A stretch of 64,000 nucleotides of DNA from Nitrospira sp. (GTDB lineage Bacteria; Nitrospirota; Nitrospiria; Nitrospirales; Nitrospiraceae). The notes beneath the pieces were generated by a model that searched no databases, was not told where the DNA came from, and saw only the letters and a list, made by a program, of their open reading frames with translations. The DNA lies in assembly GCA_009594865.1 (NCBI GenBank), contig VOPT01000045.1, positions 42,314 to 106,313 of the forward strand, read 5' to 3'. Numbering within the stretch: the stretch's first letter is position 1; each line of letters starts with the position of its first letter. A program made the position numbers and the translations under genes. Shown one piece after another: positions 55,791 through 63,937 of the stretch.

Positions 55791-56053
55791 GCGCATGAAG
55801 CCATGCGCGTGTTGCTGCGCGAGGGGCTGATCGTCGCGCCGTCGGCAGCGAGGGAGTGATAAGAGCGGTGGAGGCGGGAACCGCGATGGTCCTGCAGGAC
55901 TAACCGCAGGGTTGAGTGGTATTCATCGGTACTTAATCGGACAGCCAACGTCAGATGAACCCGGGCCTCGAAGGGCCGCTCTAGGACAAGAGCGGAAGTT
56001 CGGCATCGAGATCACACCGCCATAAAGCGGTCTTCAGCTCTGCCGCATTAACG
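55791..56053. repeat. Direct repeat copy 2: displaced maeB 3' end
   Basis: A second copy of the maeB 3' end and spacer, 1 kb from the first and inside the HigBA cassette. Its partial maeB reading has no start and no 5' part. Both copies end at the same GCATTAACG, where an attC-like site begins, and diverge completely beyond it. It shows the junction of two recombination events or an import from a related strain. Confidence 0.75.
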
Positions 56054-56116
56054 TTCAAGGTCAGGGACGCGGCGCAACGCTCTATCGCGCTGCGTCCCTG
56101 CACCGCGAGGTTACGC
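56045..56116 (-). other. attC-like recombination site 2
   Basis: A 72-base imperfect palindrome. Outer boxes are GCATTAAC (56045-56052) and GTTACGC (56110-56116); the inner arm CAGGGACGCGGCGC pairs with GCGCTGCGTCCCTG around an AACGCTCTAT loop. The stop codon of the Shedu gene (56111-56113) lies in the right-hand box. On the minus strand the cleavage point G/TTAATGC would be at 56052/56051. Confidence 0.6.
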
Positions 56117-57325
56117 GTCGGCGCCAAAGTGCTTAAGGACAAACCCGAGTCTGCAAAGTAGGTCATCGTAAGTAACGATATCGGCAATGTTCTTGTACTT
56201 CCTCTTCACCACTTCGAAGTCTCTGCGCTGAGCGTTAGAGAGATTGTTGTCTCTCCCCATGATAATGATCCCAGCGGGGTTGGTTATCTTGATTGAGAAG
56301 CCTTCGGGTAGCTCGGACTTGTATTTCCTTGTCAGTTCGGCCTCACCATCGGCACCCCAGCGATTCAAGTAGTAGAGGTATTTTTCAATTTGCATCACTG
56401 TGCCGGAAAGTTCCCGAAGCGGTATGTGGTTGTCTCTGTATTGACCCTCCGTAACGATGCACTTGTCGAATGGCTTCTTGATTTCGATCACATCGACATT
56501 GCCTGAGGCGTCAATTAGCAGGATGTCGATTTCACGATTAACCCCCCGAACGGTATCCCGAACGGGCGCGTGCGCCACTGCCTTAATGTACTTAGGGTTC
56601 AGTAGGAGGACAATTTGAAGAATCTCGGCCTGCCATGCGGATTCTGGGTAGCTGTCCTCATTCGCAAGCATGTTAGATAAGCGTTCAAAGAGATAACGGT
56701 ACTTGCGCTCCTCCTCTTCGCGGAAGAGGCCGAGAATATCTTGAGTTCGCTTATTCAGTCGCTTGTTAACGTAATTTTGAAAGAGCCGCTCTGCATCAAC
56801 CTGGGTGTCGGAGTACTCACGAACGACTGCGCTTAATCTGGCAAGCACATACCGTCTTAGCTCATGGCTGGTTGGAAAATTGGCGATCAGCCTCTCGAAT
56901 TCCGTTATTGGAATGGCGTCCGGCTCGTCTCCGCCAATGACAATTCGAGTTGGCCTGATTTCTGCCATTACGCCAAAGATGGAAGTGCGCTGCTCCGCAG
57001 TGAACCATTTCCATGTGATAGGCGCTTGGTGGTGGATAAGTAGTGGGTAGCCGATCGGCAAGACCTTGGGATCGAAAGAAAAGTACTCTCCCTCTAAGGT
57101 AGCCACCCTGAATCGCAGAGGTTCCGACTCGTAGAATTGGTCGTTGTCGTAAGTATCGGGCGAGTGGTCTGTTACGAGATGCTCTTTACGAAGATGAAAG
57201 GTTCGCTTGATAACGAGTTCATCGCCGCGCACAAATCGGTCATGTACCCAGGAGTCGTCGTCCCGCGGGGAATAGCGCAGGAGCAATTCGAAACCTTGTT
57301 GCTCAAACTCAATGGCAGGGCCCAT
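56111..57325 (-). CDS. sduA: Shedu anti-phage nuclease (SduA, DUF4263)
   Basis: A 404-residue protein. The N-terminal ~170 residues (EFEQQGFELLLRYSPRDD to about PTSHELRRYVL) precede a helical middle, and the C-terminal DUF4263 domain is a PD-(D/E)xK nuclease: VNREIDILLID then VDVIEIKKPFD give the catalytic Asp and Glu-x-Lys. ELSGTVMQIEKYLYYL and IIIMGRDNNLSNAQRRDFEV are also typical. Shedu is a single-gene anti-phage system. The ATG lies 15 bases from the expected cassette boundary, so no room exists for its own promoter. Codon use is less GC-rich than neighbours, consistent with transfer. Confidence 0.85.
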   Translation of the reverse strand: MGPAIEFEQQGFELLLRYSPRDDDSWVHDRFVRGDELVIKRTFHLRKEHLVTDHSPDTYDNDQFYESEPLRFRVATLEGEYFSFDPKVLPIGYPLLIHHQAPITWKWFTAEQRTSIFGVMAEIRPTRIVIGGDEPDAIPITEFERLIANFPTSHELRRYVLARLSAVVREYSDTQVDAERLFQNYVNKRLNKRTQDILGLFREEEERKYRYLFERLSNMLANEDSYPESAWQAEILQIVLLLNPKYIKAVAHAPVRDTVRGVNREIDILLIDASGNVDVIEIKKPFDKCIVTEGQYRDNHIPLRELSGTVMQIEKYLYYLNRWGADGEAELTRKYKSELPEGFSIKITNPAGIIIMGRDNNLSNAQRRDFEVVKRKYKNIADIVTYDDLLCRLGFVLKHFGADA

Positions 57326-57334
57326 ATGTCCGAT

Positions 57335-57403
57335 GCCTAACGGTTGAGCTAAGCTGCCGCGGAGGCCGAGGCCTGAAGGGGCGGCTTGAGCGATTCGTTA
57401 GCA
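57335..57403 (-). other. attC-like recombination site 3
   Basis: A 69-base imperfect palindrome with outer box GCCTAAC (57335-57341; read on the minus strand, GTTAGGC, an exact GTTRRRY cleavage box) and partner GTTAGCA (57397-57403). Inner arms CTAAGCTGCCGC and GGCGGCTTGAG pair with mismatches, and AGGCC/GGCCT-rich bases form the loop. The canonical box, the palindromic fold and its place between two genes make it the best attC candidate here. Confidence 0.68.
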
Positions 57404-57456
57404 AGCGTTGCCCTATCGTGTCAGCGAGCGCATCCGCGCAACTGGCTTCCTTGGTC

Positions 57457-58416
57457 CTATCCGGCATAGCCAGTCGCTATGTCTCGCAGGCGGACGTTCA
57501 ACGGCGCGAGATACGCCCCACGAACCATGAAGTTCGAATATCGGCTCCATCCAATTCGGGCTGCGACGGTTGCCGGAAGGGAGATGACTCCTGCGTCCAG
57601 AGCGGACAACGCGGCCCCAAGAGCGGAAAAAGCCGATGCTGTCCCCATCCTGCGAGCTCCCTCCTTTAGGGCTTCTTTCACCGTGGATCTGCCCACCAGC
57701 ATTGCCCGCCCCTCCGTGAGCACAATGACGACTGGAGCAAATACGGGAACCGCATCGATGCCGAACTCCGCCAAGTGATCCAGAGCATTCTCCAGCGGGG
57801 ACTCGGCAGCTTCGCCAAGCTGACTTTCTGCTTCATCACGAAGTTCCTGGCTCGTCAGGGGCGTGCCGATGATTTTGTCCGAGGTGGCATCGATCTCCGC
57901 AGTGGTGGCAACGGAGAACCCATTCTCGAGTGCTTGCTTGATGTAGCTGAGCCGCGCGGTTGCTTTGAGTTGGATATACTCAGCAACCGATCCGTCTTCC
58001 TCTATGACTTGCAGGTCCCAGCCTTTCTGCGTAGGAGAGGTCGCAAGGGCAGCACGTTGCCCCGGGCTCAGTACGAGTTCGCCAAACACCCGATCCTCGT
58101 TCAGGCGCCGTTCAACCAGCACTTCGAAGTACTTCCCCTTCACACCATTGACGAACCCCCTCATCGATTCGGCCGATCGCCCGACCAAACTCGAAGGATC
58201 GACGTTGGGGTAAGCCATATTGAAGGCGCGCCATAGCTCCGGGTTAGCGTCGGGCGCCTGGCCAAGTGAGGTGATGTCGTCGATTGCTACGTCGGCAGCT
58301 ACAGCCGCCACGTCGATGACTTCAGCGCTCTGGCGCTCGTCAATCTCCCGGGCCAATCGGAGGAGGTCATCCCTTGATGCAGGATGGTAGGATGCCGCTA
58401 TCTCTGGCAGGTTCAC
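57457..58416 (-). CDS. Unrecognised protein with PD-(D/E)xK-like nuclease motif
   Basis: A 319-residue protein with no assigned family. About residues 85-165 carry a motif set like restriction-type nucleases: a Glu in GKYFEVLVERRLNED, an Asp in KGWDLQVIEEDG, and Gln-x-Lys in YIQLKAT. After a Ser/Glu-rich stretch, residues 215-319 are mostly hydrophobic Ala/Gly/Val segments (PVFAPVVIVL, AFSALGAALSALDAG) that may enter a membrane. GTG 58416 lies 3 bases after the stop of the coiled-coil gene; TTG 58422 overlaps that stop. Same cassette and strand as Shedu, so defence is a fair guess, not shown. Confidence 0.55.
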   Translation of the reverse strand: MNLPEIAASYHPASRDDLLRLAREIDERQSAEVIDVAAVAADVAIDDITSLGQAPDANPELWRAFNMAYPNVDPSSLVGRSAESMRGFVNGVKGKYFEVLVERRLNEDRVFGELVLSPGQRAALATSPTQKGWDLQVIEEDGSVAEYIQLKATARLSYIKQALENGFSVATTAEIDATSDKIIGTPLTSQELRDEAESQLGEAAESPLENALDHLAEFGIDAVPVFAPVVIVLTEGRAMLVGRSTVKEALKEGARRMGTASAFSALGAALSALDAGVISLPATVAARIGWSRYSNFMVRGAYLAPLNVRLRDIATGYAG

Positions 58417-58418
58417 GG

Positions 58419-58724
58419 TCAAAGCAAGGCCACCGTAAGCGCAACCAAGGCGACCACGAGAGCCGCCCAGGCGACGGCAATCGTTTTGATGCTGCCTCCC
58501 TGCCTCTCAAGCTTCGCGACGCGAGCCTTCAGGGCCGTGTTCTCGCCATGAAGGCCCACCACAATCGATGTAACCGATTCCGAGAACTCCTGCCAGTTCT
58601 CACGGAATTCCGCTCCGCTTGCCTTCTTCATCGCTTTGGAAACGGCGGCTGTGGTCGACTGCAGTGCCGAGCGCGATGCCTCGAGTGGACTTCGCTTTCG
58701 GGAGGAGTCAGGTTCTTCGTTCAT
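58419..58724 (-). CDS. Coiled-coil protein with C-terminal membrane helix
   Basis: A 101-residue protein starting MNEEPDSSRKRSPLEASRSA. A helical stretch (about 25-80, including LHGENTALKARVAKLERQG) looks like a coiled coil, followed by a C-terminal tail helix (about 81-101, VAWAALVVALVALTVALL). The topology is a tail-anchored inner-membrane protein. It is the first gene of the pair with the nuclease-like protein. ATG 58724 has GAGGCG ahead. Confidence 0.5.
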   Translation of the reverse strand: MNEEPDSSRKRSPLEASRSALQSTTAAVSKAMKKASGAEFRENWQEFSESVTSIVVGLHGENTALKARVAKLERQGGSIKTIAVAWAALVVALVALTVALL

Positions 58725-58820
58725 AAGCGCCTCAAATAGTGACTGCCATGGTGGTGTATGAACTGGGCTGGCCCGTAGACTGGCTACGGGCAAGGTCTTG
58801 CTAACTATGCTTAGGCCGAG

Positions 58821-58950
58821 CCGCATAAGAACCGGATCTGACATTTCTGCTCGTATAAGACGCCGCTACAATTCGCGAACAATACGCCACAATCGTTATC
58901 GTTTCAATGAGTTGCGGCTGTGGAATCATTTATCACGGGTTCTTATGCGG
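58821..58950. repeat. 130-bp inverted repeat upstream of the unknown gene pair
   Basis: CCGCATAAGAACC (58821-58833) and GGTTCTTATGCGG (58938-58950) are perfect 13-base inverted arms. GCCGC and GCGGC pair inside. The size is like long attC sites, but the arms carry AAG/CTT where attC needs AAC/GTT. It may be a degenerate attC, a mobile element end pair, or a regulatory structure upstream of the gene pair. Confidence 0.5.
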
Positions 58951-59957
58951 ATCGGCGTAAGCCCCCCACTCTGGTAACGGTCAGTCGTGGACCTCTGCCT
59001 TGGGTCGATAGCTGACACTGACTCCCGGGTCGAGTCTGAAGCACTAGAGTTGATTCCTGCTTTTCCGTGCTTATCTAGCAAATAAGGGAAAGGAGGCGCG
59101 AAGCTTCTTGAGGTCAGCAGCCTCGTGTGAGTGTGACTCGCCCTTGTGCAGCCAGCGTGCGTAGGGCACCGCTTCTGCCTCGGTTGCGAGAAAGGGTTCA
59201 CGGTACGCGCATTGTTTCTCGGTGCCAGTAGGCACGGCCGTCGATGCGGTCCTTGTAAAGATCGATGCGCGGGATGATCAGCTAGTAGGGCGACTGAAGG
59301 ATTGTCGAACTCTTCTCGGCCAGTCGGCAGCCCCGGTGTTCCACACAAGGGCGGGCCGTTTTTTTTCTCTCCTCGAAAGCCCTCAATCGTACTTGTCGGC
59401 CTCTCTCCTCCTACGTCTGCGGATTCACGTCACAGAAACGCACGAATAGTTCTCAAGAAGGACAGCGTGTATGGTTTGTGCGTTGGATTGAAAGGCTGAG
59501 GAAATAAAAAAAGCAGGGCGGAGGCGGGTTCAGAGAGCGTCCGTCAACTCTGGAGGCCTTGGAGGGGCTTCAGGCTTCCCGCTTCGCACCTGCGGGCCTG
59601 CTCACCACCCCTGCGCTCGACCTCGGTGTCCGTCTCTGTTCCTCTCACCGAAGCCTCCGCTCACTTTATAGATAACGTCGCTTCGATCATGGTCAAGCCG
59701 CTCGCTCTTCGGCATGCGGGGCCCACGCTACAGGCATCTCCAGCTCTGTAGCGTAATAGGACAGCGGAAATCGCTAGGCGAACTGTCCATTTCCCTCTCC
59801 TTGTGCAATCCCCTTGTTTTCTGATGATTTCCTCAAGCTTTGACGCACAGGCCTGTCTGTCTCGCAGAGGTGGGGCGTGGCATAGCCTATGCTGTGTGTA
59901 CTGGTTAATAAGCGATCGGGCTGTTCATGGGTGAAGGGCACACAGGGGGTGTCGGTG
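58951..59957. other. Gene-poor 1-kb region
   Basis: Lower GC and broken frames. Apart from the minus-strand fragment at 59071-59281, only short unsupported frames are present (59222-59449, 59302-59499). A T-run (59360-59367) follows GC-rich bases at 59345-59359 and might be a transcript end. From 59505 to 59880 nothing coding was seen. The usp promoter should lie at 59850-59940. Confidence 0.4.
59071..59281 (-). pseudogene. Fragment of an unidentified protein with one frameshift
   Basis: On the minus strand, codons from 59281 read LIIPRIDLYKDRIDGRAYWH and after a shift near 59220 continue QCAYREPFLATEAEAVPYAR and WLHKGESHSHEAADLKKLRA to a stop at 59071. The composition looks like real protein, but there is no start (a stop precedes it) and no known family. 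It may be the end of a former cassette gene. Confidence 0.3.
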
Positions 59958-60839
59958 ATGCGGGGGTTGATCGCGCTTGATGAATCCGAGTTCTCGGAAC
60001 GGCTCATCAGATGGATGCGCACGTTTCCCCACCCGGAGCATACGGTGGTGACCGTTGTGCATGTGCTCGAACCGCTGGCCGTGCCGGAGATGGCCGGTGC
60101 CAGAGGGCAAGAGCTCGTGCGTCAGCAACAGGGGTCGATGGTGGAGGCGTTGTTGGACCGGGCTCGGGCGCTGCTGGCGCAGTCCTTTGAGACGGTCGAG
60201 GTGATCCTGCGGGAGGGAGTGCCCAGTCAGGAGATCCTGCATGTCATTCAAGAGCATCAGCCGGATTTGGTGGTGTCAGGCATGCGGGGGTTCTATCAAT
60301 CGGCGGGGTTTGCCTTCGGCAGCGTGTCGCAACGTCTGTTGGCCTATGCTCCCTGCTCGTTGATGTTGGTGCCCGGTAAGGTGACGTCGAGCCTCGGGCT
60401 TCGGGTGATGGTGGCGACCGATGGTTCGCCTGACGCCCTGCGGGCCGCCGGCCTCGTCAAGGACCTCCCGGGCGTGCAGGAAATTGTCGTGGTCAGCGTC
60501 GTGCGCCCGCTTGGGGCGGCGCAAGCGGTGCTCGACCGCTTCCAGAACGCCGAGAGCCGCACCATGCGAGCCGACTTGTTGCGGAGTAGGCGCTCGGCGG
60601 CGCGGAAGGCCATTGCCGAGACCCTGGAGCGGTTGAAGGGGGTACAGGCGAACATCCGTGCGGTGGTGTTGGCCGGTCATCCGGCTGAGGCTATCGTTCG
60701 CGCAGCCCGGCGCGATGGGGTGGATCTGTTGGTCATCGGTGCCCGTGGGTTTACAGGAGTGAAAGCGCTGGCACTCGGCAGCGTGTCGCAGGCCGTAGCC
60801 CAGTTAGCGACCTGTCCCGTGTTAGTCGTCAAACCCTAA
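59958..60839 (+). CDS. Tandem universal stress protein
   Basis: A 293-residue protein with two UspA domains; the second has the ATP loop GARGFTGVKALALGSVSQAV, the first the loop GMRGFYQSAGFAFGSVSQRL. ATG 59958 (MRGLIALDESEFS) matches family starts; GTG 59955 is also possible. Third tandem Usp of the window. It ends 57 bases before the PAS-LuxR regulator start. Confidence 0.88.
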   Translation: MRGLIALDESEFSERLIRWMRTFPHPEHTVVTVVHVLEPLAVPEMAGARGQELVRQQQGSMVEALLDRARALLAQSFETVEVILREGVPSQEILHVIQEHQPDLVVSGMRGFYQSAGFAFGSVSQRLLAYAPCSLMLVPGKVTSSLGLRVMVATDGSPDALRAAGLVKDLPGVQEIVVVSVVRPLGAAQAVLDRFQNAESRTMRADLLRSRRSAARKAIAETLERLKGVQANIRAVVLAGHPAEAIVRAARRDGVDLLVIGARGFTGVKALALGSVSQAVAQLATCPVLVVKP

Positions 60840-60896
60840 ATTCTCTCCGATATGGTGCTCCGGTGCGCACAGTCGAGGTCGGAGAATAGGCTCACC

Positions 60897-61616
60897 ATGG
60901 AGCGTTCGATCATGAAACAGGTTTCGGTCATGTTGCAGCGCACTACCGACGGTGCCATGCTGATGAATGGAGACGGCAATGTGATCCTCTGGAACAAGGC
61001 TGCCGAGCGGTTACTGGGCTTTTTCGCTTCGGAGGTGATCGGGCGCCCCTGCGAAGAGGTAATGCGGGGCGAGACGTTGGCTGGTCACCCGTTTTGTTCC
61101 TCCTCTTGTGCTGTCGGGCATCGGCTGGGCTGCGGAAGCGGCGTACGCAATTTCGACATTCAGACCAGAACAAAGAACGGAAAAGTGATCTGGCTCAACG
61201 TGAGTTCGTTGCCAGTGCCATCCAGAAAGCCAGGTCGCTTTCTTGTTGCACACCTGTTTCGGGATATTTCTGCGCGGCAGAAGGTGCTGGGACTGGCGGA
61301 AGAACTGTATGCCGTACTCGCCCCTACAAGCGGTCGAAATCGTCCTATTTCGGAGACGCCGCGGAGGGCGCCTGATGAACGGCCGGATACGATGCCGACA
61401 GTGCCTGCTCTGTTGCCTCTCAGCGAACGGGAGAGAGAAATTCTGCGTTGGCTCGCCGCCGGGAAGAACGGCAAGGAGATCGCCGAGGCACTCTGTATCA
61501 GCCCCGTGACCGTGCGTAACCATATTCAACACATCCTCGAAAAACTTGGCGCCCACAGCCGGCTCCAGGCGCTGGCCATCGCCTTTCCTCCCGGCGGAGT
61601 GTCCGCCCGGACGTGA
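60897..61616 (+). CDS. PAS-LuxR transcriptional regulator
   Basis: A 239-residue regulator. A PAS domain (about 8-125: LQRTTDGAMLMNGDGNVILWN, AHLFRDIS) precedes a LuxR-type helix-turn-helix (about 175-235: LSEREREILRWLAAGKNGKEIAEALCISPVTVRNHI). Four Cys in the PAS domain (GHPFCSSSCAVGHRLGCG) could bind metal or haem. It may control the adjacent usp or cytochrome genes. ATG 60897. Confidence 0.85.
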   Translation: MERSIMKQVSVMLQRTTDGAMLMNGDGNVILWNKAAERLLGFFASEVIGRPCEEVMRGETLAGHPFCSSSCAVGHRLGCGSGVRNFDIQTRTKNGKVIWLNVSSLPVPSRKPGRFLVAHLFRDISARQKVLGLAEELYAVLAPTSGRNRPISETPRRAPDERPDTMPTVPALLPLSEREREILRWLAAGKNGKEIAEALCISPVTVRNHIQHILEKLGAHSRLQALAIAFPPGGVSART

Positions 61617-61656
61617 CGGCCGGCGGCGCGCCTTCGGTGTTGGTCCGATCGCGTGG

Positions 61657-63702
61657 CTAGCGGCAACCGGGGAGATCATTCTCTCCCACCCAGACCGTTG
61701 CCTTCTCACAATCCTCTGCGCTGGGCGGCTGAGGGTCGGGTACCTTCCGGTCGACCGGCGGCAGCGTTCGGAGATACGCGATCAAGGCACGCACATCTTC
61801 TTCGTCCCAATTCGACGCGTGGTCCCAGATCATGCCTTGCCAATGCAGCGCTCGACCGTTCGCGGAGACGCCGCTCCGAATGGCTCGCGCAACGGCGGCA
61901 TCGGACCAGGCGCCGATCCCATGCGTCGGGTGGGAGGAAATGTTGCGCGACCATCTGGTGCCCGCGGGAGCCCAGCTCGTTTTTCTGGCCCCTTCCCCGT
62001 TGCCCTGATGGCACATGGCGCAGGAGGCGATCGTAAACAGGTACTTCCCTCGCATCACCATGGCGGCATGCTCTTGGCCACGGAACGTCGTCGGGTCCGG
62101 TTCGTGAACGGTTGCCAGAACCGGTTTCGCGATCACCTCCGGCGGAATGAACGCGGTGGCCGGCATTTCATAGATGATCCGGATGAGGAATGCCACAATC
62201 CCGAGGCCCGCGACTCCGAGAATCAGCAGGATCCATCCGGTCGGTCGACGGGGCCGGCGTCGTTCACGAGAAACGGACAGCAGGAACAGGACCGTACCCA
62301 ACCCCAGCACCAGCCATTGCGCGATGATCAGGATCTCTTGGGGGAGATGGCGGTGGATCGGCTCGGACGTGGATTGCCCGAAATTGCCGTCTAGGAACGT
62401 AATGGTTTCGGGCAGCGCAGCCGGGAGCGGGCGTGTCAGTTTGCCGATCACCGTTTCCAGCAGGCCATAGCGGAGCGGCGGCGGGATCGCATTGCGCACC
62501 GGCGTCAGGGTTTTGAGATAGCCGGCGATTGCTTGCGCATCGTCGTCGCGGAGCGCGTGCAAAAAATGCCAGGGCATGTCGAACACGTTCAGATGTCGAT
62601 CGGGGGTTGTCCCGTTCCGGATCGCCTCGACAATCTGTTCCGGCGTCCAGCGGCCGAGGCCCGTCTCCGGATCGGAGGTCAGGTTGCGCGACACCAGCAC
62701 GCCGTGCGGCCAGACATCCACCCGTTGTCCGCCCGCAAGAAAAAATTCGTCGCGATAGATGCCGCCTCTGGTCGCCTGCGTGTGACAGAGGCCGCACATT
62801 TGCGCATGCACCAGATAGTCGCCTCGCTTGACTGGATCCGCCTGCCGGCCCGGCCCGCCGAATTGACCGCCCGGTTCCCACGGGGCGATTCGGGACAGCG
62901 ACAGGACATAGTTCACCAGGTCCCAGCGTTCCGCCGGCGTCGTGTTCTCCGCGAACGACGGCATGGGGCTAGGGGCGAGTCCGGTGGTGATCCGCAACCA
63001 GATCTGCTCAGGTTCCCTCCCGCCGCGGAAGGTCCAAGGTGCGGTGAGGTCGCGGGAGATGACCGGCTGCCCCTTCGCGTCAGCCAATTTGACCCCTCCG
63101 CGTCCTTCCGGGCCGTGACAGGCGATGCAGCCGTGCTTCGTGAACAAGGTGTGTCCCCGCTCGATACTGGCCGCATCAGGCGCGACTCTCGGCGGGATCG
63201 TGAGGGGGGTGGGAGGAGGCCCGGCAAAGACGGTCGACAGGCGTTTGACATGGGCTGCGACCTCACGAATCTCCTCCGCGCTCAGGATATCCTGCCAATA
63301 GGGCATCGCACTGGCCCGGAGGCCGGTCGAAATCGTCCGGATCAGGTCGGCATCGCTCGGCGGTTGGCCGACTGGGGTCGATTTGTATTTGAATTGGCCG
63401 CGGGTAAAATCGCGCGGACGCGGAATCAATGATGGGGCCGCCGGCCCGTTGCCGCGCCCATCGGGGCCGTGACAGACCGCGCACCGTTGGGCAAAGACCC
63501 GCGTGCCGGTCGGGGTGTCGGGCGGTACATCGGCGCCGGGTGGCCAGGTCAGTTCTGCATGGACAGCCGGGTCGGGCTGCCAGTTCTCAAACGGCTGACT
63601 GTATCCCACCCGTGCATAGATCGACCGGCCGAGATCCAGCAAGAGAAGCAGTCCCAGTGTGACGACGACGACTCGCCGCCGCGAATTCAGTAGGGTGCTC
63701 AT
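61657..63702 (-). CDS. Tetrahaem membrane cytochrome c
   Basis: A 681-residue protein. N-terminal anchor (9-28), then haem motifs CAVCHGPDG (about 75), CIACHGPEG (about 197) and CGLCHTQA (about 308). Two helices (about 470-490 and 505-530) separate these from a C-terminal haem domain with CAMCHQGNG (about 573). The split arrangement places four haems outside the membrane. Likely an electron-transfer partner of an unknown enzyme. Transcribed away from the right edge. Confidence 0.78.
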   Translation of the reverse strand: MSTLLNSRRRVVVVTLGLLLLLDLGRSIYARVGYSQPFENWQPDPAVHAELTWPPGADVPPDTPTGTRVFAQRCAVCHGPDGRGNGPAAPSLIPRPRDFTRGQFKYKSTPVGQPPSDADLIRTISTGLRASAMPYWQDILSAEEIREVAAHVKRLSTVFAGPPPTPLTIPPRVAPDAASIERGHTLFTKHGCIACHGPEGRGGVKLADAKGQPVISRDLTAPWTFRGGREPEQIWLRITTGLAPSPMPSFAENTTPAERWDLVNYVLSLSRIAPWEPGGQFGGPGRQADPVKRGDYLVHAQMCGLCHTQATRGGIYRDEFFLAGGQRVDVWPHGVLVSRNLTSDPETGLGRWTPEQIVEAIRNGTTPDRHLNVFDMPWHFLHALRDDDAQAIAGYLKTLTPVRNAIPPPLRYGLLETVIGKLTRPLPAALPETITFLDGNFGQSTSEPIHRHLPQEILIIAQWLVLGLGTVLFLLSVSRERRRPRRPTGWILLILGVAGLGIVAFLIRIIYEMPATAFIPPEVIAKPVLATVHEPDPTTFRGQEHAAMVMRGKYLFTIASCAMCHQGNGEGARKTSWAPAGTRWSRNISSHPTHGIGAWSDAAVARAIRSGVSANGRALHWQGMIWDHASNWDEEDVRALIAYLRTLPPVDRKVPDPQPPSAEDCEKATVWVGENDLPGCR

Positions 63703-63735
63703 GGCGGATCGCCCGCTCCTTTCGGTTCATCATGA

Positions 63736-63918
63736 TCACATCCAGCGGATCGGCGACAGCCGATCCTGGCGTTCCGCAACACCACGGCCGGCCTCCGCGG
63801 CCGGGAGGTACTGGCCGGCTTGGCCGTCGAAGGCCTCCACGTGGCCGCTCGCGATCTCATAGACCCAGCCCGCATGAGGTCATGACCGTTCGCCGCGTTC
63901 CACCCGTGGTGTGTTCAC
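63736..63918 (-). pseudogene. Remnant of a beta-carbonic anhydrase C-terminus
   Basis: Minus-strand reading from about 63918 gives NTPRVERGERS, a TGA stop (63882-63880), then in the same frame PHAGWVYEIASGHVEAFDGQ and AGQYLPA, to a stop at 63736. The HxGWVYxIxxGxVxAxD pattern is the end of beta-carbonic anhydrases. The inner nonsense codon and absence of the zinc-binding part mark it as broken. Identification rests on about 30 residues. Confidence 0.35.
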
Positions 63919-63937
63919 AATTCGTTGTTGTCGTCTC

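Noticed and set aside
54861..57410. Explaining the hairpins at 55046, 56045 and 57335 as ordinary terminators
   Set aside because: They share the two-box plan with near GTTRRRY/RYYYAAC ends, have no T-runs, and contain or closely follow stop codons of different genes, which fits attC sites better.
58926..59348. Minus-strand frame of 140 codons
   Set aside because: It has no ribosome site and no recognisable domain. It is Arg/Pro/Ser-rich as shadow frames are, and another frame in the same place looks more protein-like.
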